Positions 9,078 through 18,169 of a stretch of DNA of 64,000 bases are shown here, piece after piece. The stretch is from Mycobacterium pseudokansasii. GTDB taxonomy: Bacteria; Actinomycetota; Actinomycetes; Mycobacteriales; Mycobacteriaceae. The position numbers and the translations under genes were made by a program. Location of the stretch: contig NZ_UPHU01000001.1 in the NCBI RefSeq assembly GCF_900566075.1, positions 5,022,325 through 5,086,324 of the forward strand. The letters are read 5' to 3'. Under the pieces are notes generated by a model. The model made no database searches. It was not told the origin of the DNA and saw nothing but the letters and a program-made list of their open reading frames with translations. Position 1 is the stretch's first letter; each line of letters starts with the position of its first letter.

Positions 9078-10669
9078 CCGTTTTGCAGTCCACCCTCGAC
9101 CCGCGTGCCGGCGCGTACGCCGAAGCGGCAGCGGCGACGGCCGCAAAGCTGGACGAGATCGCCGCCGAACTGGCGAAAGCGCTGGCGGGTGGCGGGCCCA
9201 AATACGTCGACCGTCATCACGCCCGCGGCAAGTTCACGGCCCGGGAACGCATCGAATTGCTCGTCGACCCGGACTCGCCGTTTCTCGAGCTGAGCCCGCT
9301 GGCGGCGTACGGCAGCGCCTTCACGGTCGGGGCCAGCACGGTCGTCGGCATCGGCGCCGTGTCCGGCGTGGAATGCTTGATCGTCGCCAACGACCCGACG
9401 GTCAAAGGCGGCACCAGCAACCCGTGGACGTTGCGAAAAATTCTGCGTGCCAATCAGATCGCTTTCCAGAACCGGCTTCCGGTGATCTCTCTGGTGGAAT
9501 CCGGCGGGGCGGACCTGCCGACGCAGAAGGAGATCTTCATTCCCGGCGGAGCGATGTTCCGCGACCTCACCCGGCTGTCCGCAGCCGGGATTCCGACAAT
9601 CGCACTGGTATTCGGCAACTCCACCGCGGGTGGCGCCTACATTCCCGGCATGTGCGATCACGTGGTGATGATCAAGGAACGCTCCAAGGTGTTCCTGGCG
9701 GGCCCGCCGCTGGTGAAGATGGCCACCGGCGAGGAGTCCGACGACGAGTCGCTGGGTGGGGCCGAAATGCATGCCCGCATTTCGGGTTTGGCCGACTACT
9801 TCGCGCAAGACGAGCTCGACGCCATCCGCATCGGACGTCGCATCGTGGCCCGGCTGAACTGGGTCAAGCAGGGGCCCGCGCCCGGGCCGGTCACCGAGCC
9901 GTTGTTCGACGCCGAGGAGCTGGTCGGCATCGTCCCGGCGGACCTGCGCATTCCGTTCGACCCGCGGGAGGTTATCACCCGCATTGTCGACGGCTCCGAA
10001 TTCGACGAGTTCAAGCCGCTCTACGGCTCGTCGCTGGTGACCGGGTGGGCCCGGCTGCATGGCTATCCGCTGGGCATCCTGGCCAACGCGCGCGGCATAC
10101 TCTTCAGCGAAGAGTCGCAAAAGGCCACCCAGTTCATCGAGCTCGCCAACCGCTACGACACGCCACTGTTGTTCTTGCACAACACCACCGGATATATGGT
10201 GGGCAAGGTCTACGAAGAGGGCGGGATGATCAAGCACGGCTCGATGATGATCAATGCCGTGTCCAACTCGACCGTTCCGCACATCTCGCTGTTGATCGGC
10301 GCGTCGTACGGTGCGGGCCACTATGGGATGTGCGGACGCGCCTATGACCCGCGGTTCCTGTTCGCCTGGCCCAGCGCCAAGTCCGCGGTGATGGGCGGCG
10401 CGCAGCTGGCGGGGGTGCTGTCCATCGTGGCCCGCGCCGCCGCCGAGGCCCGCGGCCAGCAGGTCGATGAGGCGGCCGACACAGCGATGCGTGCCGCTGT
10501 CGAAGGCCAGATCGAAGCCGAGTCGTTGCCGCTGGTGTTGTCCGGGATGCTCTACGACGACGGGGTGATCGACCCGCGCGACACCCGCACCGTGCTGGGA
10601 ATGTGTTTGTCCGCCATCGCTAATGGCCCGATCAAGGGGACGTCGAACTTCGGCGTCTTCCGGATGTGA
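9074..10669 (+). CDS. accD2: Acyl-CoA carboxylase beta (carboxyltransferase) subunit AccD2
   Basis: This subunit transfers carboxyl groups from carboxybiotin to an acyl-CoA. The start GTG 9074 (MTVLQSTLDPRAG) overlaps the fadE13 stop and gives 531 residues. The N-half has the acyl-CoA-binding crotonase-like fold with STAGGAYIPGMCDH. The C-half has TTGYMVGKVYEEGGMIKHG and GASYGAGHYGMCGRAYDP, the carboxybiotin side. These are patterns of the methylcrotonyl-CoA/geranyl-CoA carboxylase branch rather than the propionyl-CoA branch, an inference from the motif wording. accA2 overlaps its stop codon, and the two subunits should form one enzyme. Confidence 0.94.
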   Translation: MTVLQSTLDPRAGAYAEAAAATAAKLDEIAAELAKALAGGGPKYVDRHHARGKFTARERIELLVDPDSPFLELSPLAAYGSAFTVGASTVVGIGAVSGVECLIVANDPTVKGGTSNPWTLRKILRANQIAFQNRLPVISLVESGGADLPTQKEIFIPGGAMFRDLTRLSAAGIPTIALVFGNSTAGGAYIPGMCDHVVMIKERSKVFLAGPPLVKMATGEESDDESLGGAEMHARISGLADYFAQDELDAIRIGRRIVARLNWVKQGPAPGPVTEPLFDAEELVGIVPADLRIPFDPREVITRIVDGSEFDEFKPLYGSSLVTGWARLHGYPLGILANARGILFSEESQKATQFIELANRYDTPLLFLHNTTGYMVGKVYEEGGMIKHGSMMINAVSNSTVPHISLLIGASYGAGHYGMCGRAYDPRFLFAWPSAKSAVMGGAQLAGVLSIVARAAAEARGQQVDEAADTAMRAAVEGQIEAESLPLVLSGMLYDDGVIDPRDTRTVLGMCLSAIANGPIKGTSNFGVFRM

Positions 10670-12660
10670 TGCAAATGCCGATCACTCGAGTTCTGGTTGC
10701 CAATCGCGGCGAGATCGCGCGGCGGGTGTTCGCCACCTGCCGACGGCTGGGCCTGGGCACCGTCGCCGTCTACACCGAACCGGACGCCACCGCGCCGCAT
10801 GTCGCCGAGGCCGACGCCCGGGTGCGGCTGCCCAAGACCAACGACTACCTCAACGCCGGGGCCATCATCGTGGCCGCCCGGGCCGCAGGCGCCGATGCCG
10901 TACACCCCGGCTACGGGTTCCTCTCGGAGAACGCCGATTTCGCCGCCGCCGTGCAGGAGGCAGGCCTGACCTGGGTCGGCCCACCGGTGGACGCGGTGCG
11001 GGCCATGGGCTCCAAGATCGAGTCCAAGAAGCTGATGGCGGCCGCCGGGGTGCCGGTACTCGACGAGCTCGACCCGGACACGGTCACCGAAGCCCAGCTG
11101 CCAGTGCTGGTGAAGGCGTCCGCGGGCGGTGGTGGCCGCGGGATGCGGGTTGTTCGCGAATTGTCCGCCCTGGCAGCCGAAGTCGAGGCCGCCCGACGCG
11201 AGGCGCAGTCCGCGTTCGGTGATCCGACGGTGTTCTGTGAGCGTTATCTGCCCACCGGACACCACGTCGAGGTACAGGTCCTGGCCGACATGCACGGCAC
11301 CGTATGGGCCGTCGGCGAACGAGAATGCTCCATTCAGCGCCGGCACCAGAAAATCATCGAAGAAGCGCCCTCACCGTTGGTGGAGCGTATACCCGGCATG
11401 CGTGCCAAGCTTTTTGACGCGGCCCGGCTGGCCGCCTCCGCCATCGGCTACGCCGGCGCCGGCACCGTGGAGTTCCTTGCCGATGATGACGGCGAGTTCT
11501 ACTTCCTGGAAATGAACACCCGGCTGCAGGTCGAGCACCCAGTCACCGAGGAGACCACGGGACTGGATCTGGTCGAACTGCAGATCGCGGTTGCCGATGG
11601 CGGCCGGTTGGATGCTGAACCACCTGTGGCCCAAGGGTATTCGATCGAGTGTCGGCTCTACGCGGAGGACCCGGCGCACGGCTGGCAGCCGCAAGCCGGC
11701 CTGGTGCACAGCATCGACGTGCCGTCGGTCCGCGCGCAGTTCGGCACACTGGGGCACCGGACCGGGATCCGGCTGGACTCGGGGATCGTTGCCGGCTCGA
11801 CGGTGTCGATCCACTACGACCCGATGCTGGCCAAGGTCATCTCCTACGCTCCGACGCGCCGGCAGTCGGCGTTGGTGCTCGCCGACGCGCTGGCCCGCAC
11901 CCGCCTGCACGGCCTGCGTACCAACCGCGAGCTGTTGGTCAACGTGCTGCGTCACCCGGCATTTCTCGATGGCGAAACCGATACCGCGTTTTTCGACACG
12001 CACGGCCTGGCGGAGCTGTCGGCGCCGCTGGCCGACGCGACGACGATCCGGTTGTCGGTGATCGCCGCCGCCCTGGCCGACGCCGCGCACAATCGGACGA
12101 TTGCTGCGGTGTTCGGCTCCATCCCCAGTGGCTGGCGCAACCTGGCGTCGGGCTATCAGGTCAAGACGTACCTCGACGACAGCGGCGAGGATCATCGCAT
12201 CGAATACCGCTTCACCAGAAAGGGATTGGATCTTCCCGGCGATGAATCCGTCCAACTGGTATCGGCCACGCCGGACCAGGTGGTGCTGGCCGACGACAGC
12301 GGCGTGGACCGCAGCTTCACGGTGGCACGCTACGGCCAGGACGTCTACGTCGATTCCGCCAGCGGACCGGTGCATCTGGTCGCACTACCCCGCTTTCCCG
12401 AGCCGGGTTCGACCGTCGAGCAGGGATCGTTGGTGGCGCCGATGCCCGGCAATGTCATCCGCTTGGGCGCCGAGGTCGGCGATGCCGTCACAGCGGGTCA
12501 ACCATTGATCTGGCTGGAGGCCATGAAGATGGAACACACCATCAGCGCGCCGACTGACGGTGTACTCACCCAGCTCAACGTCCACACCGGCCAGCAGGTC
12601 GACGTCGGTGCCGTGCTGGCACGCGTGGAAGGGCCAGAAGCACAAGGAGATTCACAATGA
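10666..12660 (+). CDS. accA2: Acyl-CoA carboxylase alpha subunit AccA2 (biotin carboxylase + BCCP)
   Basis: This subunit carboxylates biotin with ATP and bicarbonate and carries the biotin. The 664 residues show a biotin carboxylase N-domain (VLVANRGEIARRV), an ATP-grasp domain with the glycine loop KASAGGGGRGMR and the motif EMNTRLQVEHPVTE, a linker domain, and a C-terminal biotinyl domain with EAMKMEH, where the biotinylated lysine is about residue 621. Three starts are possible within 10 bases (GTG 10666, ATG 10669, ATG 10675), and the first two overlap the accD2 end. fadE12 overlaps its stop. It pairs with AccD2. Confidence 0.95.
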   Translation: MMQMPITRVLVANRGEIARRVFATCRRLGLGTVAVYTEPDATAPHVAEADARVRLPKTNDYLNAGAIIVAARAAGADAVHPGYGFLSENADFAAAVQEAGLTWVGPPVDAVRAMGSKIESKKLMAAAGVPVLDELDPDTVTEAQLPVLVKASAGGGGRGMRVVRELSALAAEVEAARREAQSAFGDPTVFCERYLPTGHHVEVQVLADMHGTVWAVGERECSIQRRHQKIIEEAPSPLVERIPGMRAKLFDAARLAASAIGYAGAGTVEFLADDDGEFYFLEMNTRLQVEHPVTEETTGLDLVELQIAVADGGRLDAEPPVAQGYSIECRLYAEDPAHGWQPQAGLVHSIDVPSVRAQFGTLGHRTGIRLDSGIVAGSTVSIHYDPMLAKVISYAPTRRQSALVLADALARTRLHGLRTNRELLVNVLRHPAFLDGETDTAFFDTHGLAELSAPLADATTIRLSVIAAALADAAHNRTIAAVFGSIPSGWRNLASGYQVKTYLDDSGEDHRIEYRFTRKGLDLPGDESVQLVSATPDQVVLADDSGVDRSFTVARYGQDVYVDSASGPVHLVALPRFPEPGSTVEQGSLVAPMPGNVIRLGAEVGDAVTAGQPLIWLEAMKMEHTISAPTDGVLTQLNVHTGQQVDVGAVLARVEGPEAQGDSQ

Positions 12661-13823
12661 CAGACACCAGCTTCATCGAAAGCGAAGAGCGCCAGGCACT
12701 CCGCAAGGCGGTGGCCGAATGGGTGTCCAACTACGGCCACGAGTACTACCTGAAAAAGGCCCGCGCGCATCAGCACACCACCGAATTATGGTCCGAGGCG
12801 GGAAAACTCGGGTTCATCGGAGTGAACCTGCCCGAGGAGTACGGCGGCGGCGGCGCGGGCATGTACGAACTGTCGCTGGTGATGGAGGAGATGGCGGCAG
12901 CGGGCTCCGCACTGCTGCTGATGGTGGTGTCGCCGGCCATCAACGGCACCATCATCGCCAAGTTCGGCACCGACGAACAAAAGCGGCGCTGGCTGCCGGG
13001 CATCGCCGACGGATCGTTGACGATGGCGTTCGCGATCACCGAGCCGGACGCCGGGTCCAATTCGCACAAGATCACCACCACCGCCCGCCGCGACGGCAGC
13101 GACTGGATTCTCAAGGGCCAGAAGGTCTATATCTCCGGCATCGACCAGGCGCAGGCGGTACTCGTGGTGGGTCGCACGGAGGAGGCCAAGACCGGCAAGC
13201 TGCGCCCGGCGTTATTCGTGGTGCCCACCGACGCGCCCGGCTTCACCTATACGCCGATCGAGATGGAGCTGATCAGCCCGGAACGCCAGTTCCAAGTGTT
13301 CCTCGACGACGTCCGGCTGCCCGCCGATGCACTGGTCGGAGCCCAGGACGCCGCGATCGCACAGCTTTTCGCCGGCCTGAACCCTGAGCGCATCATGGGC
13401 GCGGCCAGCGCGGTCGGCATGGGCCGGTTCGCGCTGGGCAAGGCCGTCGACTATGTCAAAACGCGCCAGGTGTGGTCAACGCCGATCGGCGCGCATCAGG
13501 GGTTGGCACATCCGCTGGCGCAGTGCCACATTGAGGTTGAACTGGCCAAGCTGATGATGCAGAAGGCAGCCACGCTCTACGACCACGGCGACGACGTGGG
13601 CGCGGCCGAGGCGGCCAACATGGCCAAATACGCTGCGGCCGAAGCCTCGACCCGGGCGGTCGACCAGGCCGTGCAGTCCATGGGCGGCAACGGGTTGACC
13701 AAAGAATACGGCGTGGCCGCGATGATGACGTCGGCCCGGCTGGCCCGGATCGCCCCGATCAGCCGCGAGATGGTGCTGAACTTCGTCGCGCAGACATCGC
13801 TGGGCCTACCCCGGTCTTACTGA
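12657..13823 (+). CDS. fadE12: Acyl-CoA dehydrogenase FadE12
   Basis: This is the second acyl-CoA dehydrogenase of the operon, 388 residues. It has an N-terminal helical domain, the mid-domain motif MAFAITEPDAGSNSHKI, and a C-terminal domain with QSMGGNGLTKEYGVA. The start ATG 12657 overlaps the accA2 stop (ATGA), and echA7 begins exactly at its last base. A strong mycobacterial AGGAG-type site (ACAAGGAGATTCACA) precedes the ATG. Having two dehydrogenases, one carboxylase and one hydratase in a row fits a pathway with two rounds of oxidation around a carboxylation step. Confidence 0.93.
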   Translation: MTDTSFIESEERQALRKAVAEWVSNYGHEYYLKKARAHQHTTELWSEAGKLGFIGVNLPEEYGGGGAGMYELSLVMEEMAAAGSALLLMVVSPAINGTIIAKFGTDEQKRRWLPGIADGSLTMAFAITEPDAGSNSHKITTTARRDGSDWILKGQKVYISGIDQAQAVLVVGRTEEAKTGKLRPALFVVPTDAPGFTYTPIEMELISPERQFQVFLDDVRLPADALVGAQDAAIAQLFAGLNPERIMGAASAVGMGRFALGKAVDYVKTRQVWSTPIGAHQGLAHPLAQCHIEVELAKLMMQKAATLYDHGDDVGAAEAANMAKYAAAEASTRAVDQAVQSMGGNGLTKEYGVAAMMTSARLARIAPISREMVLNFVAQTSLGLPRSY

Positions 13824-14674
13824 TGGACGCGCTTGTCGAGTACGCGGGGCCGGGCGAGTGCGGCGGTCCGCTGGCGCGGTTGACGCTCAACTCGCCGCAC
13901 AACCGCAACGCACTGTCGAGCGTCCTGGTCAGCCAGCTGCATCAGGGACTGCGTGACGCGGCGGCGGATCCGGCGGTACGGGTGGTGGTGCTCACCCACA
14001 CCGGCGGCACCTTCTGCGCGGGCGCGGACCTGAGCGAGGCCGAGCGAAGCGGGTCGCGTGGCGATCGCGAGCGCGGCGCAGCCGAGCGAAGCGGGTCGCC
14101 ACCATCGGCATACGACATGGCGGTGGCGCGGGCCCGGGAGATGACGACGGTGCTGCGCGCCATCGTCGAGTCCCCACGGCCGGTCATCGGCGCGGTCAAC
14201 GGGCATGTCCGAGCCGGCGGGTTCGGTCTGGTCGGGGCCTGCGACATGGTGGTCGCCGGCCCGCGCAGTACCTTTGCGCTGACCGAGGCCCGGATCGGCG
14301 TGGCCCCGGCCATCATTTCGCTGACGTTGCTGCCCAAGCTATTGCCGCGCGCGGCGGCCCGGTACTACCTGACGGGCGAGACGTTCGGCGCCAGCGAAGC
14401 CGCGGAGATCGGCTTGGTCACCTTGGCAGCTGACGATGTGGATGCCGCGGTGGCCAGGCTGGTCGCCGAGGTGGGTCGCGGGTCACCGCAGGGTCTGGCG
14501 GCGTCGAAGGCGCTGACGACCGCCGCGGTACTGGAAGGATTCGATCGCGACGCCCAACGGCTCACCGAGGAGTCGGCGCGGCTGTTCGTTTCGGAGGAAG
14601 CGCGCGAGGGCATGCTGGCATTCCTGCAGAAACGTCCACCGACTTGGGTCAAATCCGACCCGGCGAGTCGCTGA
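13823..14674 (+). CDS. echA7: Enoyl-CoA hydratase/isomerase EchA7 with in-frame repeat insertion
   Basis: This crotonase-fold protein is expected to hydrate the enoyl- or carboxylated enoyl-CoA made by the operon. The 283 residues contain the oxyanion-hole segments GGTFCAGADL (near 66) and GHVRAGGFGLVGACD (near 129), followed by the usual C-terminal helices. Directly after GADL there is an extra, low-complexity stretch SEAERSGSRGDRERGAAERS (residues about 72-91) encoded by two 19-bp direct repeats 42 bp apart. It sits in a surface loop and keeps the frame. It is the last gene of the six-gene row; the next gene starts 103 bp later. Confidence 0.9.
   Translation: MDALVEYAGPGECGGPLARLTLNSPHNRNALSSVLVSQLHQGLRDAAADPAVRVVVLTHTGGTFCAGADLSEAERSGSRGDRERGAAERSGSPPSAYDMAVARAREMTTVLRAIVESPRPVIGAVNGHVRAGGFGLVGACDMVVAGPRSTFALTEARIGVAPAIISLTLLPKLLPRAAARYYLTGETFGASEAAEIGLVTLAADDVDAAVARLVAEVGRGSPQGLAASKALTTAAVLEGFDRDAQRLTEESARLFVSEEAREGMLAFLQKRPPTWVKSDPASR
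14039..14099. repeat. 19-bp direct repeat inserted in echA7
   Basis: GCCGAGCGAAGCGGGTCGC occurs at 14039-14057 and again at 14081-14099, a 42-bp (14-codon) period, so the gene stays in frame. Between them is another variant of the same words (GCGATCGCGAGCGCGGCG). The sequence resembles short GAGCGAAGCG-type interspersed repeats that I remember from several mycobacterial genomes. Confidence 0.7.
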
Positions 14675-14777
14675 GCAGCACCATTGCCGGCCGGGCGAGT
14701 CGGACTTGGCCGGGGGCAAGGTTGCAGTTTAGCCAACCAGCTTGCAGCAAATCCTGGACGTCGTACGCTCGTGGGTG

Positions 14778-15380
14778 ATGAGCAACCCGGCCCAGCGCGA
14801 CACGAAGGACACGCGTGACGATTCGTCGCTCGCGGCTGACACCGATCGCATTCAGATCGCGCAGTTGCTGGCGTACGCGGCGGAACAGGGTCGCCTGCAA
14901 CTCAACGAGTACGAAGATCGGCTTACCAGGGCTTACGCGGCGACCACCTACCGAGAGCTGGACCAGCTTCGAGCCGACCTGCCCGGCGCGTCGGTAAGCC
15001 CCCGTCGCGGCGGCAACTGCAACCCGGCACCGTCGACCCTGTTGCTCGCCCTGCTGAGTGGGTTCGAGCGGCGCGGCCGGTGGAATGTGCCGAAGAAGCT
15101 GACCACCTTCACGCTGTGGGGAACCGGCGTGCTGGATTTGCGCTACGCCGACTTCACCTCAACCGAGGTCGAGATCCGCGCATACTCGATCATGGGTGTG
15201 CAGACGATCCTGCTGCCCCCCGAAGTCCACGTCGAAATCCGCGGCCGCGGTGTGATGGGCAACTTCGACCGTGAAGTCGTGGGCGAGGGCAGCCGGGGTG
15301 CGCCCAGGGTGAAGATCCGCGGCTTCTCGTTCTGGGGTGGCGTGGGCATCAAGCGTAAAGCGCGCAAGCCCCGCAAGTAG
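14778..15380 (+). CDS. DUF1707 (SHOCT-like) domain protein
   Basis: This is a 200-residue protein of unknown function. The N-terminal part (about residues 17-65, DRIQIAQLLAYAAEQGRLQL through YRELDQLRADLPG) is a DUF1707 domain, a small helical domain common in actinobacterial regulators and membrane proteins. The C-terminal half is beta-rich (TTFTLWGTGVLDLRYADF, IMGVQTILLPPEV) like the cell-wall-stress-response (LiaF-type) repeats, and ends in a basic KRKARKPRK tail. I prefer ATG 14778 (MSNPAQRDTKD); a GTG lies one codon earlier. There is no membrane helix. From memory it matches Rv0966c, which in M. tuberculosis is separated from echA7 by the csoR-ctpV copper genes that are missing here. Confidence 0.82.
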   Translation: MSNPAQRDTKDTRDDSSLAADTDRIQIAQLLAYAAEQGRLQLNEYEDRLTRAYAATTYRELDQLRADLPGASVSPRRGGNCNPAPSTLLLALLSGFERRGRWNVPKKLTTFTLWGTGVLDLRYADFTSTEVEIRAYSIMGVQTILLPPEVHVEIRGRGVMGNFDREVVGEGSRGAPRVKIRGFSFWGGVGIKRKARKPRK

Positions 15381-15468
15381 CCGGTACGGCCGCCGAAGGT
15401 GAATAGCCCGGTTGGCGGGTGTGTGCCATACTCCCCGGAGGCTTGCTGGCCGATCGGGAGGGTCGACG

Positions 15469-15801
15469 ATGAAGACGTTGCGTGTCGTTCCTGAAGTCCT
15501 GTCCCGGGTGGGATCTGAGTTGGCCAATCACGGTGAGTCACTGCTGGTCTTGCACCAGTCATGCCACGGTGCAGCCGAAGGCGCGCGGTCGGGATGGGTC
15601 GGTTCCTCGGCTGGCGCGCTGTCGGGGTTGCTGGGTAGCTGGGAGACGGTCAGCGCCACCCACGCCGACCGATTCGGTGAGCATTCCTGCGGCATGCATC
15701 TCGCGGCGGTCGGCTTCGCTGAGATGGACCAGAGCAACGCCGCGGCGCTGGCCGCGGTCCGTACGCAGGCTGGCAGCAGCGGTCGATTCGAATGGCGCTG
15801 A
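15469..15801 (+). CDS. Small ESX-type (WXG100/EspC-like) protein
   Basis: The 110-residue protein starts [20 protein letters not shown] after a good GGGAGGG site. It has the size and layout of type VII secretion partners: a first helix, a turn carrying W-x-G ([10 protein letters not shown], near residue 43), a second helix, and F-A-E-M-D, close to the YxxxD/E export signal. The N-terminus resembles the EspC family (LxVxPxxLxxxGxxL). It overlaps the downstream DUF1023 hydrolase gene by 10 bp, so the two are translated together and may form an export heterodimer. No ESX apparatus genes are nearby. Function is inferred from size, motif and context only. Confidence 0.72.
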   Translation: MKTLRVVPEVLSRVGSELANHGESLLVLHQSCHGAAEGARSGWVGSSAGALSGLLGSWETVSATHADRFGEHSCGMHLAAVGFAEMDQSNAAALAAVRTQAGSSGRFEWR

Positions 15802-17492
15802 CGTTAGCGGATATTGAGCGCTGGGATCCTGCGGCAATCAGGACGGTGTTTCAGGCGGCGATTGACCGCGCACACGGCACCCGAACCACATCGGCGGCGC
15901 TCAGTGACACCATGCTGTTGCTGGACTTCGGTGGTGATGCCGCCGATGCCGCGCTGGCGGCGACGCACCGCACGACAATGCTTCTCGACTACCATGCCGA
16001 TGCGTGCGAGGCGGTCGCACGTGCCGCGGAGAAATCGGCCGAAGAGGTGACCGCAATCAAGTTGCGGCTGCAGGCCATTCGCGATAGTGCCCGGGATTAC
16101 CACCTGACGATTGACAATGCGACCGGTACGGCGTTGCCGGCTGCTGACTTGTCGTCGTACTCCCCTGCTGATCAGCAGTCGATTCTCAATGCCGCGATCA
16201 GGCTGACGGAAAGCATCAAGCGTCTGCTGGCTGACGCCGAGACCGCCGATGAGGATCTGGCCGCGGCGATTCGGGGCGCCGCCGGGGACTTGTCACCTGA
16301 GCAGGTCAACACCCAACTCAGCCATGAGCCACCCAAGATACCGCAGATGCCGCCGCCGGACAGCGACCCCACGGAGGTGAGTAAGTGGTGGCATTCGCTG
16401 ACACCGGGACAGCAGGATCGGGTGAAAGAGTGGTTTCCGAACGCCATTCGCAACCTCGACGGCATCCCGACCGGAGTTCGCAACGAACTCAATATGCCGG
16501 TGCTGCAACGCGAACTCGACCGGCTGCAGCGCGGTTGGCTGGATGGAAATGGCTTGTGGCATACGGACACTGAGAAGCTGGCGGATCTGCAGGCGCTGCG
16601 CGACGCGCTTACTGACCCAGCAAATGAGGGGGCCAGCCTGCTCCTGCTGGACACCACCAGCAATCCCCGCAAAGTATTGGCGGCGGTTGGTGTTGGTGAT
16701 GTTGACAATGCGGAACGAGTCGGGGTGACTGTGGGCGGTTTAAACACGCGGGTCAGCTCCAGCGTCAAGGATATGGTTGGCGAAGCCCAAGCTCAGCGAC
16801 GTGAGGCGAGCCTCCTGCGTCGACGCGCTCACGTCCCGAACCCTGATGCCGTGGCATCCATTGCCTGGTTAGGTTACGACGCGCCGGACAGCCTAAAGGA
16901 CGTGACGCATGACTGGTCGGCTCGCGATGCCGCAGGGCCATTGAACCGCTTCTACAAGGGCATCGCGGCTGGCAGCAATGTTTCGGATCAACGCATCACC
17001 GCATTCGGGCACTCCTACGGGTCCCTGGTGACAAGTCTGGCGTTGCAGCAGGGGTCACCAGTAAGCGACGTCGTGCTGTACGGTTCGCCTGGCACCGAAC
17101 TCACCAGCGCATCACAGTTGGGTGTGCAGCCAGGGCATGCCTACTACATGATTGGCGTCAATGATGATGTGTCCCAGATAATCCCCGAATTCGGCGCCTT
17201 TGGCGCCGCACCGCAAGATGTGCCCGGCATGACTGAACTTTCGACCAGTACTGGACTGGCCCTAGGGGGTGAGTATGGGGACGGGAACCTTCATGAGCGG
17301 GCCTACGGCCATTCGGAGTATGCCCGCATGGGAAGCAACGGCGAACTTCGGATGAGCGGCTACAACATGGCAGCGGTGCTGGCCGGACTCCCCGATGACC
17401 TCATCACACCTCGCGCGGTCGGTGTGGACCGGCTTCCCGGTGGTGCTGGCCCTTATGAAGTACCACCTCCGATCCCTCTGCACCACGAATGA
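15792..17492 (+). CDS. DUF1023 alpha/beta hydrolase with long helical N-terminus, candidate ESX-exported effector
   Basis: This is a 566-residue protein. The first 190 residues or so are predicted helical and rich in Ala/Glu/Asp ([20 protein letters not shown]), resembling the ESX-substrate-like N-terminus of polymorphic toxins. A middle linker follows, then an alpha/beta hydrolase domain with [10 protein letters not shown] (near 357), the nucleophile elbow GHSYGS (Ser408) and a likely catalytic His in GHSEYARMG (near 513), the signature of DUF1023. There is no classical signal peptide. It overlaps the upstream WXG-like gene by 10 bp and the downstream lipoprotein by ATGA. M. tuberculosis Rv0963c is, from memory, a shorter version. 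Substrate unknown. Confidence 0.78.
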   Translation: MALTLADIERWDPAAIRTVFQAAIDRAHGTRTTSAALSDTMLLLDFGGDAADAALAATHRTTMLLDYHADACEAVARAAEKSAEEVTAIKLRLQAIRDSARDYHLTIDNATGTALPAADLSSYSPADQQSILNAAIRLTESIKRLLADAETADEDLAAAIRGAAGDLSPEQVNTQLSHEPPKIPQMPPPDSDPTEVSKWWHSLTPGQQDRVKEWFPNAIRNLDGIPTGVRNELNMPVLQRELDRLQRGWLDGNGLWHTDTEKLADLQALRDALTDPANEGASLLLLDTTSNPRKVLAAVGVGDVDNAERVGVTVGGLNTRVSSSVKDMVGEAQAQRREASLLRRRAHVPNPDAVASIAWLGYDAPDSLKDVTHDWSARDAAGPLNRFYKGIAAGSNVSDQRITAFGHSYGSLVTSLALQQGSPVSDVVLYGSPGTELTSASQLGVQPGHAYYMIGVNDDVSQIIPEFGAFGAAPQDVPGMTELSTSTGLALGGEYGDGNLHERAYGHSEYARMGSNGELRMSGYNMAAVLAGLPDDLITPRAVGVDRLPGGAGPYEVPPPIPLHHE

Positions 17493-18160
17493 ACCGAGCA
17501 CATCGGTTCGGTGCCGCCGGGCTGCTCGCAATCACTATGCTGCTCACCAGCTGCGTCAAACCCAATACCTTCGACCCTTATGCAAATCCCGGCCACGACG
17601 AGCTGGATCGCCTACAAACAATCGTCAACCAACGCCCCGGCTTAGAGACGGTCCAGCAGCAACTAGCCAACCTCGACACAACTATCAGGTCAGCAATCGC
17701 GAAGTACTCGCCACAGACCAGATTCACGAATCTCAAGCTCGGACATCCACCCGGCGGTTGCAGCGACCCTTTCGTCCGGACCATCGGACGGCAATTCACA
17801 AGCGACATATTCTTCGGCGAACCTGCACCAACCCCACAGCAGTGGCTGCAGATCGTCACCGAGCTAGCGCCGGTGTTCAAGGCAGCGGGTTTTCGGCCTA
17901 ACAACGCCACCCCGGGCGATCCCCCACTTCCTTTGGGATCGGCAAACGACTCGCAGATCCGCGATGACGGCGTGTTGATCGATTTGGTGAACGGCGACGC
18001 GAACAGCCCACTGTCCTACTCCTACGACACCGGGTGTCACCTCCCGGCCGCCTGGCGCACCGCCCCACCACCACCAAACATGCGGCCCCCCAACGACCCC
18101 GACGTTCACTACCCATACCTGTACGGATCGCCCGGTGGCCGAACCCGCGACGCCTTTTGA
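17489..18160 (+). CDS. lprP: LprP/LppA-family lipoprotein, copy 1
   Basis: This is a 223-residue exported lipoprotein. The signal peptide [18 protein letters not shown] ends in lipobox LLTSC, with the lipidated Cys at 22. The mature part has a helical segment ([20 protein letters not shown]), a conserved two-cysteine core (GCSDPF and GCHLPAAW) and a Pro-rich tail ([21 protein letters not shown]). This resembles the LppA/LppB/LppV family confined to pathogenic mycobacteria. ATG 17489 overlaps the hydrolase stop codon, so it is coupled to that gene. A second, closely similar copy lies 236 bp downstream. By position it could be an immunity protein for the hydrolase; this is inference. Confidence 0.8.
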   Translation: MNRAHRFGAAGLLAITMLLTSCVKPNTFDPYANPGHDELDRLQTIVNQRPGLETVQQQLANLDTTIRSAIAKYSPQTRFTNLKLGHPPGGCSDPFVRTIGRQFTSDIFFGEPAPTPQQWLQIVTELAPVFKAAGFRPNNATPGDPPLPLGSANDSQIRDDGVLIDLVNGDANSPLSYSYDTGCHLPAAWRTAPPPPNMRPPNDPDVHYPYLYGSPGGRTRDAF

Positions 18161-18169
18161 CCAGCGATC

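Noticed and set aside
9068..10321. A 417-codon minus-strand frame inside accD2
   Set aside because: It is an antisense shadow of a conserved gene in high-GC DNA.
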